Of a stretch of 64,000 nt of DNA, positions 8,434 to 16,450 are shown piece by piece (positions within the stretch are counted from its first letter, which is position 1; each line of letters starts with the position of its first letter). The DNA is from Mycobacteriaceae bacterium (GTDB lineage: Bacteria > Actinomycetota > Actinomycetes > Mycobacteriales > Mycobacteriaceae): assembly GCA_029977845.1 (NCBI GenBank), contig JAPOKC010000001.1, positions 62,001 through 126,000 on the forward strand. Direction: 5' to 3'. The translations under genes were made by a program, and so were the position numbers. A model generated the notes under the pieces. It was given only the letters and a program-made list of their open reading frames with translations. It did no database searches and had not been told where the DNA came from.

Positions 8434-8828
8434 TCGTCGAGGCTCTCGGCCCGGCGCAGTTCGTTGACCTTCTCAACGACACTCTGCTGAGCCTCGGGGG
8501 ACAGCCCTACGGTACGGGCGGCGATCCGCCGGACACCCTCGTCGCGCATGTGGGCGAGCCAAGTCAACTCGCGGTCCATCTTCTCGTAGTACTCGTCATC
8601 GGTGAAGTACTCCGGCTTGATCCGGAAGAAGTTGGCAAGCGCGGTCATCGTCGCCGACGACGGGTTGGTGCGGTTGCCGGAGCGCAGCTGCGACAGGTAC
8701 GGAGCCGACATCGTGATGCCCTCCGACTTGAGCGCGCCGATCACTTCGGCAGAAGTGTGAGGACCACGACCGGGCGGGTACACCGTCTCGAAAAGGCGGT
8801 TCAGTCGCGCGGCGAACGTTGTGCTCAT
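8430..8828 (-). CDS. espR: EspR nucleoid-associated regulator
   Basis: The 132-residue product starts MSTTFAARLNRLFETVYPPGRGPHTSAEV and carries the helix-turn-helix MSAPYLSQLRSGNRTNPS, near-identical to Mtb EspR (Rv3849, also 132 residues), with the C-terminal dimerisation helix ending VEKVNELRRAESLDD. In M. tuberculosis EspR binds many sites, activates the espACD operon for ESX-1 secretion and acts as a nucleoid-associated protein. The ORF track starts 31 codons early; the ATG at 8826-8828 has GGAGGGAAGAGAAG just upstream and gives the family length. A 400-base gene-free region upstream probably contains its promoter. Confidence 0.95.
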   Translation of the reverse strand: MSTTFAARLNRLFETVYPPGRGPHTSAEVIGALKSEGITMSAPYLSQLRSGNRTNPSSATMTALANFFRIKPEYFTDDEYYEKMDRELTWLAHMRDEGVRRIAARTVGLSPEAQQSVVEKVNELRRAESLDD

Positions 8829-9228
8829 CTTCTCTTCCCTCCAGCTGCTCACAAGAGCCCCGTAACCCTCAGCGTATTTGCTGACCACTGTAGCGGTGAT
8901 TGTCCAAACAACCAAGTGCAAACTATTCGAACACGCCGAGATCCGGGCCGGAATGCGTTTTCGGGGGATTCCACCGGTGCCGACGGAGGGCGCGGCTGCA
9001 AGCGCTGAGCCTGTGACTTTGTGATATCAGTCAGGCGAAACGCCGGCTGCTCAGGGCGCCTGGGAACCTGGTTCCGGCAAGCCGCCGGGGCTGGCTGCCG
9101 AGCCAGTCTGGCAATCATTGGATTGCGGGGGAACCCCCGCCGATTGGTTTGCTGAGAGGAACCTGAGATTCCCAGGTAGGGCGACTTCCGTCGCCGGATG
9201 ACGGGCGCCGATCGGTTGCCAGGCCGGC
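8829..9228. other. Gene-free region upstream of espR and downstream of the Rv3847-like gene
   Basis: About 400 bases with no convincing coding sequence. The end next to espR is relatively A/T-rich (CAAACAACCAAGTGCAAACTATTC near 8905-8930) and probably carries the espR promoter and regulator sites. The other end contains hairpins at 9125-9140 and 9180-9195 (GGCGAC ttcc GTCGCC) that could end transcription of the Rv3847-like gene. ORFs listed here in the track are antisense or out-of-frame shadows. Confidence 0.5.
9125..9140. terminator. GC-rich hairpin downstream of the Rv3847-like gene
   Basis: GCGGGGG, a two-base loop AA, and CCCCCGC form a perfect 7-bp stem. It lies about 90 bases beyond the stop of the Rv3847-like gene on the minus strand, upstream of espR. 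There is no T-run. It may be a terminator or a transcript-stabilising hairpin. Confidence 0.35.
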
Positions 9229-9762
9229 TTATGCGGCCAGCAGCATCGCCAGGATGGCGGTGTCGGGATGACTGATCGGATCGACTCCGACCCGGCTGAC
9301 CATCCCGGTGACCGTGCCGTCCGCCTCCGCCTCAACCCAGGCCGCCCTGTGCTCGAGACCCAGGTGTGGCAGGCCCGGCAGCAGGAGGCACCCGGATGCG
9401 GCGCCCGAGCACTCGGGCAGCGACGGGGTGGTCTCCGACGGCGGATGAAGCATCATCAACGCGGGAGGTTGTTTCTCGGCGAAGTGCCCGGGCGGCACCG
9501 CTGATTCACCGACTACGGTGCCCTCGGCCAGCACCAGGCCCACCGTGCCGGGTTGTGGCCGTTCGGGCAGTTCTTCGCGAACCCCGAAAATGGTTGTGGT
9601 CGAGAGCAATCCGGGCACCGACGCGACTCGTACCGCCACCATCAGAAGCTGGGCCCATTCCTTGGTCGAATTCGGCCAGCGGCCCGACACCACGAAGCCC
9701 TTCAGGCAGCCACTGGAATGGAACGGCGCCACCTCGACTGCACGCCCCGAACCGTTTTCCAT
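9229..9762 (-). CDS. Rv3847-like conserved hypothetical protein
   Basis: From the ATG at 9760-9762 (GGAGGCGAG immediately upstream) the product is 177 residues, the length I recall for Mtb Rv3847, the gene next to espR there as well. The sequence contains SSGCLKGFVVSGRWPNSTKEWAQLLMVAVRVAS, a GLLSTTTIFG segment and a hydrophobic C-terminal half (GAASGCLLLPGLPHLGL), with no catalytic motif I can name. The track start 12 codons earlier lacks a ribosome site. Function is unknown. The identity with Rv3847 rests on length, context and memory of the sequence. Confidence 0.75.
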   Translation of the reverse strand: MENGSGRAVEVAPFHSSGCLKGFVVSGRWPNSTKEWAQLLMVAVRVASVPGLLSTTTIFGVREELPERPQPGTVGLVLAEGTVVGESAVPPGHFAEKQPPALMMLHPPSETTPSLPECSGAASGCLLLPGLPHLGLEHRAAWVEAEADGTVTGMVSRVGVDPISHPDTAILAMLLAA

Positions 9763-9908
9763 CTCGCCTCCGCGACACTCGTACTTCCAGTGCGACACGA
9801 CTGCGGGTCAGTAGCGAGCATGAGGCACGCTCGGGCCGGTATGCAACAGGACACGACTGGTTGGGGCCAGAGAGTCAGAAAATCACCCGAAAACGCCAGA
9901 CGGACCGC

Positions 9909-10100
9909 TCAGATCAAGACGATCAGCGCAAGGATGCCCAGCAGAACGGCGGCGATCACCGCAGCACGCATTGCCGCCAGCAGGTAGGAGCGGTTGCACA
10001 GGGACCCCGGTCCGGACCACGGGGAGGCTTGCGCGGCGGTGCGCGACTCGAATGACGGCGGCGCCACTAGATCGTCCTGACCTGCGTGTTCAACTACCAC
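9909..10100 (-). CDS. Possible small single-helix membrane protein
   Basis: A 63-codon minus-strand ORF ends in a strong C-terminal transmembrane helix (YLLAAMRAAVIAAVLLGILALIVLI) preceded by a polar 40-residue region, typical of small tail-anchored proteins. The start (GTG at 10098-10100) lacks a good ribosome site, and a shorter form from the internal ATG is possible. It lies upstream of the Rv3847-like gene on the same strand. The hydrophobic segment argues for a real product, but it could be chance in a G/C-rich region. Confidence 0.4.
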   Translation of the reverse strand: MVVEHAGQDDLVAPPSFESRTAAQASPWSGPGSLCNRSYLLAAMRAAVIAAVLLGILALIVLI

Positions 10101-10508
10101 CCCTAGTGAAAAATGTCACAGCTCTGATCAGAGAGGGATCATAACCCCCGGCAGGGGCTTGTTTCAAAGGCCCCTCGGGACTCATTCAGGGGCATCTCCT
10201 CCAGGTGTCCGGCGTGTCGCACGGCGCGTCGGTGATCAGGAACAAACGCTTAGAACGACAACGGACTTCGCTCGCCGCGTATTTGCACATCGAACGCCAC
10301 AGCCATCCCCCGCCGGTTATCCACAGGCTGGCCGGTCACTGGGGTGATCAACCCGCACTGCGCAACGTTCGGCGGCGTCGATCTGTGGATAACCCTGTGG
10401 AAATTGTGGATAGTGCGGGCATTGCTGTGTAAGCCCGCGGCGACCATCGGCACCGCGTGCCAAATCGGAGCCGGTAACTGCCAGACCTCCGCTGGCTAGG
10501 CTGGTCCG
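10101..10508. other. Intergenic region holding a DnaA-box cluster
   Basis: About 400 bases upstream of the Rv3843c-like gene without convincing ORFs. The left part has G/C hairpins such as CCCCGGCAGGGG-like repeats near 10145-10190. The right half contains the DnaA-box-like cluster listed separately and an A/T-rich patch (GGAAATTGTGGATAG). The promoter for the downstream Rv3843c-glpQ1 pair should lie near 10420-10508. Confidence 0.5.
10317..10412. promoter_or_regulatory. Cluster of four DnaA-box-like sites
   Basis: Seen directly: TTATCCACAG at 10317-10326; its perfect reverse complement CTGTGGATAA at 10383-10392; CTGTGGAAA at 10395-10403; TTGTGGATA at 10404-10412. The first two match the bacterial DnaA box TTATCCACA exactly and the last two differ by one base each. 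Three of them lie in the same orientation within 30 bases, with starts 12 and 9 bases apart. There is no dnaA or dnaN gene nearby, so this is not the usual mycobacterial oriC. A DnaA titration or DnaA-controlled promoter site is inferred. Confidence 0.6.
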
Positions 10509-11558
10509 ATGATTCAGGTGTGTTCCCGCTGCGGGACACGGTGGAATGTGCGCGATCAGCAGCGCGGCTGGTGCCCGCGCTGCCATGGCGCACTGCTGCC
10601 ACCATCCGGATCGCCGGTCATACCGCCGCTGACCCCCCCGGCACCCGGACCGGCCGGCCCGACGAAGCACCAGGCGGGCCGGCAACGTCCCGCGGGCTTC
10701 CGATGGATCGCGGTGCGCCCGGGCCCGCCTCCACCGCCGAGGCGACCGCGTCGCCCGTTGGGGCCGACCCCGCGTTACCAGACGATTCCCCGGTGGGGCC
10801 TGGCAGATCGGATCGGCCCGCTTGCGCCGACCACGCCTGATCGTGCCGCTGACCGCAGCGCATCCCCGCACGCCGTGCGTATCACGGTGCTGGTCGCCGC
10901 CGCGGTGTTCGCCGTGGCGGCGCTCGCGCATGTGGTGCGCTACGTCCTGCTGCTGATCAACCGCACCACACTGCTGCATCCGCTGGTGGCCAACGCCTCA
11001 CTGCTGATGGGCGTCATGGTCAGTCTGGCGGCCGTCGTCGCGGCGACCGCCGTCGCCGTCGCAATGACGTCGTGGCTCATCGCAAGGCGCAGCGAGGTTT
11101 TCGGCCGGCACGGGCAGCCCGATCCGCGGCCGGAGTGGGCACTGTGGGCCGGATGCCTGGTACCCGTGGTCAACCTGATCTGGGCGCCGGTGTTCGTTCT
11201 CGAACTGGCCCACGCCGAGCACTGCTATCCCCGGCTGCGGGGACCGGTGATCGTGTGGTGGATCGGCTGGATCTTCTCGACTCTGATCTCGGGATGGGCG
11301 ATCTGGACCAGTGGGGCCACCGAGCCGCAGGCTGTCGCCGACAACACCGAAACCGAGATCGTGGCCTATCTGGCGGGTCTGGCCGTTCTCATCCTGCTCC
11401 TGAGGGTCTTCGACGGATTCGTCCGCCGACCGGTTGCGCCGCGCTCCGTGCACCGGTGGGTGGTCGTCACGGAGGCTCCGGCGTCCGAACCGGCCGAATT
11501 CGAGGAAACCCAGCTCGATGAGGCTGTTGAGTCCAGGGACCGGGAACCGGCAGCATAG
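10509..11558 (+). CDS. Zinc-ribbon DUF4328-type membrane protein (Rv3843c-like)
   Basis: The N-terminus has a zinc ribbon (CSRCGTRWNVRDQQRGWCPRCHG), then a Pro/Arg-rich linker, then about five transmembrane helices from residue 120 on (ITVLVAAAVFAVAALAHVV; ASLLMGVMVSLAAVVAATAVAV; ALWAGCLVPVVNLIWAPVFVLE; VIVWWIGWIFSTLISGW; IVAYLAGLAVLILLLRVF), and an acidic tail. The membrane part resembles DUF4328 proteins. Size (349) and position next to glpQ1 match Mtb Rv3843c (about 342). It ends 4 bases before the glpQ1 start, so they form an operon. Function is unknown. Confidence 0.8.
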   Translation: MIQVCSRCGTRWNVRDQQRGWCPRCHGALLPPSGSPVIPPLTPPAPGPAGPTKHQAGRQRPAGFRWIAVRPGPPPPPRRPRRPLGPTPRYQTIPRWGLADRIGPLAPTTPDRAADRSASPHAVRITVLVAAAVFAVAALAHVVRYVLLLINRTTLLHPLVANASLLMGVMVSLAAVVAATAVAVAMTSWLIARRSEVFGRHGQPDPRPEWALWAGCLVPVVNLIWAPVFVLELAHAEHCYPRLRGPVIVWWIGWIFSTLISGWAIWTSGATEPQAVADNTETEIVAYLAGLAVLILLLRVFDGFVRRPVAPRSVHRWVVVTEAPASEPAEFEETQLDEAVESRDREPAA

Positions 11559-11562
11559 GTCT

Positions 11563-12396
11563 ATGACGGCGGCCGATCCCACGAACGTCGCGCACCCCTT
11601 CGTGGTCGCTCACCGCGGCGCGTCGGCGGACCGTCCCGAACACACGTTGGCGGCCTATGAACTCGCATTGCAGGAGGGCGCCGACGGTGTCGAGTGCGAC
11701 GTACGGCTCACCCGGGACGGGCATCTGGTGTGTGTGCACGATCGCCGCATCGATCGGACCTCGAATGGGACCGGCATCGTCAGCGAGATGACGCTGGCCG
11801 AATTACGGGAATTCGATTGGGGCACTTGGCATGGCAGTTGGCGCCCGGAGCCTGCACCCGGTGGCACCGGTGTCCTGACCCTCGATGAACTCACCCGCCT
11901 CGTTCTGGATTGGAACCGGCCGGTCAAGTTGTTCATCGAGACCAAACATCCGGTGCGGTACGGCGCGTTGGTGGAAAGCAAGGTGCTCGCCCTCTTGCAC
12001 CGCTACGGGATAGCGGCACCGGCGTCGGCCGACCTCTCCAGAGCGGTGGTGATGTCATTCTCGGCGGCCGCGGTGTGGCGGATCCGACGCGCGGCGCCGC
12101 TGCTTCCGACCGTTCTGCTCGGGGAGACATCACGCTATCTCGGTGGCGGCGCCGCGACGACGGTCGGCGCCACCGCCGTCGGCCCCTCGATCGCCACCCT
12201 GCGTGAGCACCCGGAACTCGTGGACCGCGCCGCAGCACAGGGCCGGGCCATGTACTGCTGGACGGTCGATCACTACGAAGACGTCGAGTTCTGCCGGGAA
12301 CTCGGGGTGGCGTGGGTGGCGACCAATCACCCGGGGCGGACCAAGGATTGGCTTCAGAACGGATTGACCGGCGCCGGCCGGGACACCCCCGAATAG
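11563..12396 (+). CDS. glpQ1: Glycerophosphodiester phosphodiesterase
   Basis: Hydrolyses glycerophosphodiesters to glycerol-3-phosphate and an alcohol. The GDPD motifs are intact: VVAHRGASADRPEHTLAAY (catalytic His-Arg), GADGVECDVRLTRDGHLVCVHD (Glu/Asp metal ligands and second His), IETKHP and the C-terminal YCWTVDHYEDVEFCRELGVAWVATNHP. No signal peptide is visible, so a cytosolic site is likely. The track ORF begins 43 codons too early inside the upstream gene; the ATG at 11563, four bases after the previous stop, gives 277 residues, close to Mtb GlpQ1 (Rv3842c, 274). It converges with the LCP gene with 7 bases between stops. Confidence 0.93.
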   Translation: MTAADPTNVAHPFVVAHRGASADRPEHTLAAYELALQEGADGVECDVRLTRDGHLVCVHDRRIDRTSNGTGIVSEMTLAELREFDWGTWHGSWRPEPAPGGTGVLTLDELTRLVLDWNRPVKLFIETKHPVRYGALVESKVLALLHRYGIAAPASADLSRAVVMSFSAAAVWRIRRAAPLLPTVLLGETSRYLGGGAATTVGATAVGPSIATLREHPELVDRAAAQGRAMYCWTVDHYEDVEFCRELGVAWVATNHPGRTKDWLQNGLTGAGRDTPE

Positions 12397-12403
12397 ATCG
12401 CGA

Positions 12404-13717
12404 TCAGGGTTGCGCGTCGAACACCGACTGCGGAATCGCCGTATCGCCGCGAAGCGCGTCGAACAGTTCCCCCGATGCTGCTGAGTCCCAGATGACGACC
12501 GAGCCGACCTCGTTGCCGGTCATCTCGCCGACCGGAACGGTGATCGCGGTGATCCCGCCGCGCAACACCCAGCCCAGCCGGGCCAGGTCCCACACATGGG
12601 TGTCCACGTCGACGCCCAGTGCCGCGACGACGGCCTGCGGAACCGCGTACCAACGCCTCGGATTGAGCCATACCAGCGGGTTGGAGGCCCGGTGCAACAA
12701 CGCCGACATGAACTCCCGCTGGTGGATCATCCGGTCGAGATCCGCCCGCGCGGTCGCGCGGCTGCGAACGTAACCCAACGCGGTCGGACCGTTCATCATC
12801 TGGCAGCCGGCGGCCAGGTTGATCCCGGCCAGCGGATCGTCGATCGGATCGGCCGGACAGATCTCCACCCCGCCCAGTGCGTCGACGACGGCCCCGAATC
12901 CGGCGAAGCCGATCTCCGCGTAGTGGTCGAGATGCAGACCGGTGGACTCCTCGACGGTCTGCGCCAGCAGTTGCGGTCCGCCTTCGGCGAATGCGGCGTT
13001 GATCTTGTCCATTCCGTAGCCCGGGATCTCGACGTAGGAGTCGCGCGGTATCGACACCATCGTCGTCGGCTCGCCGGTACCCAACCCTGGGATGTGCACA
13101 AGCAGGATCGTGTCGGTGCGTCCGTTGCCGAGGTCGCCGCCGGTGGATAGTTGGGCCTGCTGTTGCGGACTCAAATCGGCCCGGCTGTCGGAGCCGACCA
13201 GCAACCAGTTGGTGCCGCCGGCTGAAGCCGGCCGGCCTTCGTAGTCGACGAAGACGGCGATCCGGTGCAGCGCGGTCTCGGCCCAGAGCGCAGCCGTCAG
13301 TCCGGATGTGACACCGAGCAGAACGAACAACAGATTCAGCACCAGTATTCGCTTGGGCCAGTTCGCTTTTCGGGACCCAGGGGAGCGCCGGGGCTGATTC
13401 GGCGGGACCGGTTTGCGGGCCGGCTGAGGGGCGCGGGGCGGCGCTGGGAGCCGTTGGCGACTGCGCACCGGTGGGGGGTAAGGGGCCGCCCGGCGACGCG
13501 GCGGGGGAGATGCGGGGGGCGGGACGGGGAGCCGCCTCGTCGGAGGAGGCGCGGCCTGCCTCGGCGGTGGCATCGCCGGTGGCACCGGGACACGCGGACG
13601 CGGCCCGCGGGGACCGGAAGCGCGCGGGATCATCTGTGGCGGTTCCGGCGGTGTCGCCCGAACCCGGGGAATCCGATCAGTCGGTGGGTCCTCGCCTGGA
13701 GGGCGACGCTCGCTCAC
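12404..13717 (-). CDS. LytR-CpsA-Psr (LCP) family protein
   Basis: LCP proteins transfer glycopolymers (in mycobacteria arabinogalactan) from lipid carrier to peptidoglycan. The first 115 residues are Pro/Arg-rich and cytoplasmic, a membrane anchor follows (RILVLNLLFVLLGVTSGLTAAL), then the extracellular LCP domain: NWLLVGSDSRADL, GRTDTILLVHIPG, MVSIPRDSYVEIPGYGMDKINAAFAEGG, GLHLDHYAEIGFAGF and GPTALGYVRSRATARADLDRMIHQREF. The conserved Asp and Arg residues that bind the polyprenyl pyrophosphate are present. In M. tuberculosis the gene in this position (Rv3840) is, as I recall, a much shorter relative. Which glycopolymer this paralogue handles is unknown. Confidence 0.88.
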   Translation of the reverse strand: MSERRPPGEDPPTDRIPRVRATPPEPPQMIPRASGPRGPRPRVPVPPAMPPPRQAAPPPTRRLPVPPPASPPPRRRAAPYPPPVRSRQRLPAPPRAPQPARKPVPPNQPRRSPGSRKANWPKRILVLNLLFVLLGVTSGLTAALWAETALHRIAVFVDYEGRPASAGGTNWLLVGSDSRADLSPQQQAQLSTGGDLGNGRTDTILLVHIPGLGTGEPTTMVSIPRDSYVEIPGYGMDKINAAFAEGGPQLLAQTVEESTGLHLDHYAEIGFAGFGAVVDALGGVEICPADPIDDPLAGINLAAGCQMMNGPTALGYVRSRATARADLDRMIHQREFMSALLHRASNPLVWLNPRRWYAVPQAVVAALGVDVDTHVWDLARLGWVLRGGITAITVPVGEMTGNEVGSVVIWDSAASGELFDALRGDTAIPQSVFDAQP

Positions 13718-13747
13718 CAGGTCAACTTACGGCCCGGGTCCGTCGAA

Positions 13748-14506
13748 TCAACGCAGCCAACCGGTTTGCCCGGCCAGCAGCGCGTAACCGACGAACGCGA
13801 CCGTGTCGATGACGCCGTGGGCGATCACCAGCGGCCACAGGCGGCCGGTGCGGTTCCAGGCGTAGGCGAACACCAGCCCCATCGCCAGGTTGCCCAGGCC
13901 TGCGCCGAAGCCCTGATACAGGTGGTAGAGCGCACGCAGTACGCCGGAGGACAACATGGCGGCGCGGTTGGTCATACCCGTTTCGCGCAGTCGCGTGATC
14001 AGGTAGCCCACCACGACGGTCTCCTCGGCGAAACCGTTGGCGAAGGCGGCCAGCACCAGGACCGGGATACGCCACCAGGAATTGTGCAGGGCCGATGGTT
14101 CGACTTGGGCATTCAGGCCCATCGCCCGGGCACCGATGTACAGCAGCAGCCCCGGTACGCCGATGAGCGCCGCCAATCCGAGACCGCCGAGAACGTCGGG
14201 ACGCCACCGCAGTCGGCCCAGTCCGATCCCGGAGGGCCGGATCCCGCTGCGCCACAGCAGATAAAGGGCCAACAGCCCCCAGGCCACCAGCTGAGCGACC
14301 GCAGCGAGGTTGAGGCCGAGATTGATCAGGTCGTAGCGCGACTGATCCCGATTGAGCCGGACCCGGTGGCCCGGCAGACCGGACAGCACCGCGTCGGCCA
14401 AGTCGAGCACCGCGATCACGGCACTCACCCCGAAGGTGACGGCCAGCATGACGCCGACCTCGATCCGCGCCGTCCGCCGACTCAACACCGGCTGACCCGA
14501 ACCCAC
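13748..14506 (-). CDS. CPBP-family intramembrane metalloprotease
   Basis: A multi-helix membrane protein with the CPBP (Abi) motifs: EETVVVGYLITRLRE (the EExxxR-type Glu-Glu pair, here followed by VVVGYL), ALYHLYQGFGAGLGN (the H-containing second motif) and WPLVIAHGVIDTV (third His motif). These residues form the active site of the Rce1-type protease fold. The track start (14572) would overlap the well-supported pheA start divergently by 11 bases, so I prefer the in-frame GTG at 14504-14506 before the first helix; this is not certain. Neighbours give no functional clue. Substrate unknown. Confidence 0.75.
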   Translation of the reverse strand: MGSGQPVLSRRTARIEVGVMLAVTFGVSAVIAVLDLADAVLSGLPGHRVRLNRDQSRYDLINLGLNLAAVAQLVAWGLLALYLLWRSGIRPSGIGLGRLRWRPDVLGGLGLAALIGVPGLLLYIGARAMGLNAQVEPSALHNSWWRIPVLVLAAFANGFAEETVVVGYLITRLRETGMTNRAAMLSSGVLRALYHLYQGFGAGLGNLAMGLVFAYAWNRTGRLWPLVIAHGVIDTVAFVGYALLAGQTGWLR

Positions 14507-14561
14507 CCCGCCACGGTAACGGTCACCCGGAGTGCGCGTCTCGACCCGATAGGGTTGATCC

Positions 14562-15479
14562 GTGGTTCGCATCGCCTACCTCGGTCCGGAGGGCACCTTC
14601 ACCGAGGCGGCACTTCTGAAGATGGCCGCAGCGGGAGTGGTGCCGCGCGGCGGCGAGGTCGCGCCCCAACCGACGGAGACCACCCCGGCGGCGATCGAAG
14701 CGGTTCGATCCGGCGCCGCGGATTTCGCGTGCGTGCCGATCGAGAACTCGATCGAGGGCAGCGTGCTGCCCACACTGGACAGCCTGGCGGCGGGCTCGCC
14801 GCTGCAGATCTACGCCGAGCTGACCTTCGACGTCGCCTTCAGCATCGTGGTGCGCGCCGGTATGAGTGCGGCACAGGTCCGTACCGTCGCGGCCTTCCCG
14901 GTCGCGGCCGCGCAGGTCCGGCAGTGGCTGGCGGCGCAGTTGCCCGAAGCCGAACTGGTGCTGACGAAGTCGAACGCCGCAGCGGCCCGCGACGTTGCCG
15001 AGGGACGCTGCGATGCGGGCGTCAGCACTGCGCTGGCGGCCCGGCGATACGGGTTGTCCACCTTGGCCGAGGATGTGGTCGACGAACCCAATGCGCGAAC
15101 CCGGTTCGTCCTCGTCGGTCCCCCGGGCCGCCCGCCCGCCCGCACCGGGACCGACCGGACGTCAGTGGTGTTGCGACTGGACAACGCGCCCGGTGCGCTG
15201 GTGTCTGCGATGACCGAGTTCAGCATCCGTGACATCGATCTGACCCGGATCGAATCGCGGCCCACCAGAACCGGGCTGGGCACCTATATCTTCTTCCTCG
15301 ACTGCGTCGGCCACATCGACGACACCGCAGTGGCCGAGGCGCTCAAGGCACTGCACAGGCGCTGTGCGGATGTGCGATACCTGGGTTCGTGGCCCACCGG
15401 CGCAGCGGTGGGCGCGCTGCCCCCTGAACTCGACGAAGCCGACCGGTGGCTGACCCGGTTGCGCGAGGGCGGCGCGTGA
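14562..15479 (+). CDS. pheA: Prephenate dehydratase
   Basis: Converts prephenate to phenylpyruvate in phenylalanine synthesis. The GTG start gives MVRIAYLGPEGTFTEAALLKMAAAG, the family N-terminus. The catalytic domain shows IENSIEGSVLPTLDSLA and NARTRFVLVG (the TRF motif), and a C-terminal ACT domain (TSVVLRLDNAPGALVSAMTEFSIRDIDLTRIESRP) binds phenylalanine for feedback control. At 305 residues it is close to Mtb PheA (Rv3838c, 321). Its TGA overlaps the GTG start of the phosphoglycerate-mutase-family gene (GTGA), the same pair as Rv3838c-Rv3837c. Confidence 0.95.
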   Translation: MVRIAYLGPEGTFTEAALLKMAAAGVVPRGGEVAPQPTETTPAAIEAVRSGAADFACVPIENSIEGSVLPTLDSLAAGSPLQIYAELTFDVAFSIVVRAGMSAAQVRTVAAFPVAAAQVRQWLAAQLPEAELVLTKSNAAAARDVAEGRCDAGVSTALAARRYGLSTLAEDVVDEPNARTRFVLVGPPGRPPARTGTDRTSVVLRLDNAPGALVSAMTEFSIRDIDLTRIESRPTRTGLGTYIFFLDCVGHIDDTAVAEALKALHRRCADVRYLGSWPTGAAVGALPPELDEADRWLTRLREGGA

Positions 15480-16162
15480 GCGGTCGGCTCATCCTGGTCA
15501 GGCACGGCCAGTCGCTGGCCAATGTGGAGCGCAGACTCGACACCCGTCCGCCCGGAGCCGAACTCACCGACCAGGGCCGACAGCAGGCTCGCGAGTTCGC
15601 CCGATCCAGGAGCGTCCGGCCGGGTCTTCTTTTGCACTCTATCGCGCATCGTGCTGCACAGACCGCCGCCGAGATTGGCGCTGAATTATCCACGGGCGCG
15701 ATCGAAGTGGGTGGAATTCACGAAGTGCAGGCCGGTGATCTGGAGGACCGCACCGACGATGAGGCCATCGCGGCATTCAATACGGTGTACCAGCGATGGC
15801 ATCAGGGCGATCTCGACGTGGCCATGCCAGGCGGGGAGAGCGGCCGCGAGGTTCTCGATCGGTACCTACCCGTCGTCGGTGACCTTCGCCGCCGCTTTCT
15901 CGATGACGAGCACTGGACCCAGGACGTGGTCGTGGTCAGCCATGGGGCCGCGATCCGGTTGGCCGCGGCTGTGCTCGCCGGGGTGGAGCCAAGCTTCGTC
16001 CTCGATCACCACCTGGCCAATGCCGAATTCGTCACGCTGGCCCCGATCACCGACGGCCGGTGGAGCTGCCTGCAGTGGGGTGTTCGAACGCCGCCGTTCT
16101 ATCCCGAACCCGATGTGCATCCGGTGCAGGACGCACTGGATGCCGCCGACCCGATGGGCTGA
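15476..16162 (+). CDS. Histidine phosphatase (phosphoglycerate mutase) family protein, Rv3837c-like
   Basis: The N-terminus has the phosphohistidine motif LILVRHGQSLANVERRLD. The second catalytic His lies in VVVSHGAAIRLAAAVLAG, and PGGESGREVLDRY supplies the conserved Glu region. The start is the GTG at 15476 that overlaps the pheA stop, ten codons after the track start; the product is 228 residues (Mtb Rv3837c about 232). The family includes mutases and diverse phosphatases. True glycolytic mutase activity is unlikely given another gpm gene in mycobacteria; the substrate is unknown. Coupling to pheA is conserved but unexplained. Confidence 0.88.
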   Translation: MSGRLILVRHGQSLANVERRLDTRPPGAELTDQGRQQAREFARSRSVRPGLLLHSIAHRAAQTAAEIGAELSTGAIEVGGIHEVQAGDLEDRTDDEAIAAFNTVYQRWHQGDLDVAMPGGESGREVLDRYLPVVGDLRRRFLDDEHWTQDVVVVSHGAAIRLAAAVLAGVEPSFVLDHHLANAEFVTLAPITDGRWSCLQWGVRTPPFYPEPDVHPVQDALDAADPMG

Positions 16163-16166
16163 GGGA

Positions 16167-16364
16167 TCAGACGGCGTAGCGGTCGCGGGTGTCCTCGTGG
16201 CATTCGCAGCCGACGGCGTCGCAGTCCACGGTCAGTGAGTGCAACAGAAGTTCGGGATGGCTGCACTCCGGGTCTGTGCACTGCCAGCCTTGCGTGGAAT
16301 GCCGGATCAGGGTGCCGTGACAGTGCGGATGTCCCGCCCGGCACTCCCGGCAATCGCCGCCCAT
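16167..16364 (-). CDS. Cys/His-rich mini-protein
   Basis: A 65-residue product from ATG 16362-16364 with a weak AGGA site upstream. It has eight Cys and several His in paired arrangements (GGDCREC, HPHCHG, WQCTDPECSH, DCDAVGCECHE), strongly suggesting one or two bound zinc ions. This spacing of metal ligands is hard to get by chance, so I consider it a real small gene. It converges with the phosphoglycerate-mutase-family gene, 4 bases between stops. The family has no function I know of. Cytosolic; no signal peptide. Confidence 0.68.
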   Translation of the reverse strand: MGGDCRECRAGHPHCHGTLIRHSTQGWQCTDPECSHPELLLHSLTVDCDAVGCECHEDTRDRYAV

Positions 16365-16450
16365 GAGCCATTCCTAACACCGTGGGGTGCGCGCAGGCCG
16401 CTGCCGCGCCGCGATAATCTGAACCGATCTCAAACGATGACATCACCGCG

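Noticed and set aside
13265-15232. 655-codon plus-strand ORF across the LCP, CPBP and pheA genes
   Set aside because: It runs antisense to two genes and out of frame through pheA; Arg/Gly/Gln-rich with no motif.
15685-15696. DnaA-box-like TTATCCACGG inside the phosphoglycerate-mutase-family gene
   Set aside because: Single imperfect match inside coding sequence; expected by chance in 64 kb.
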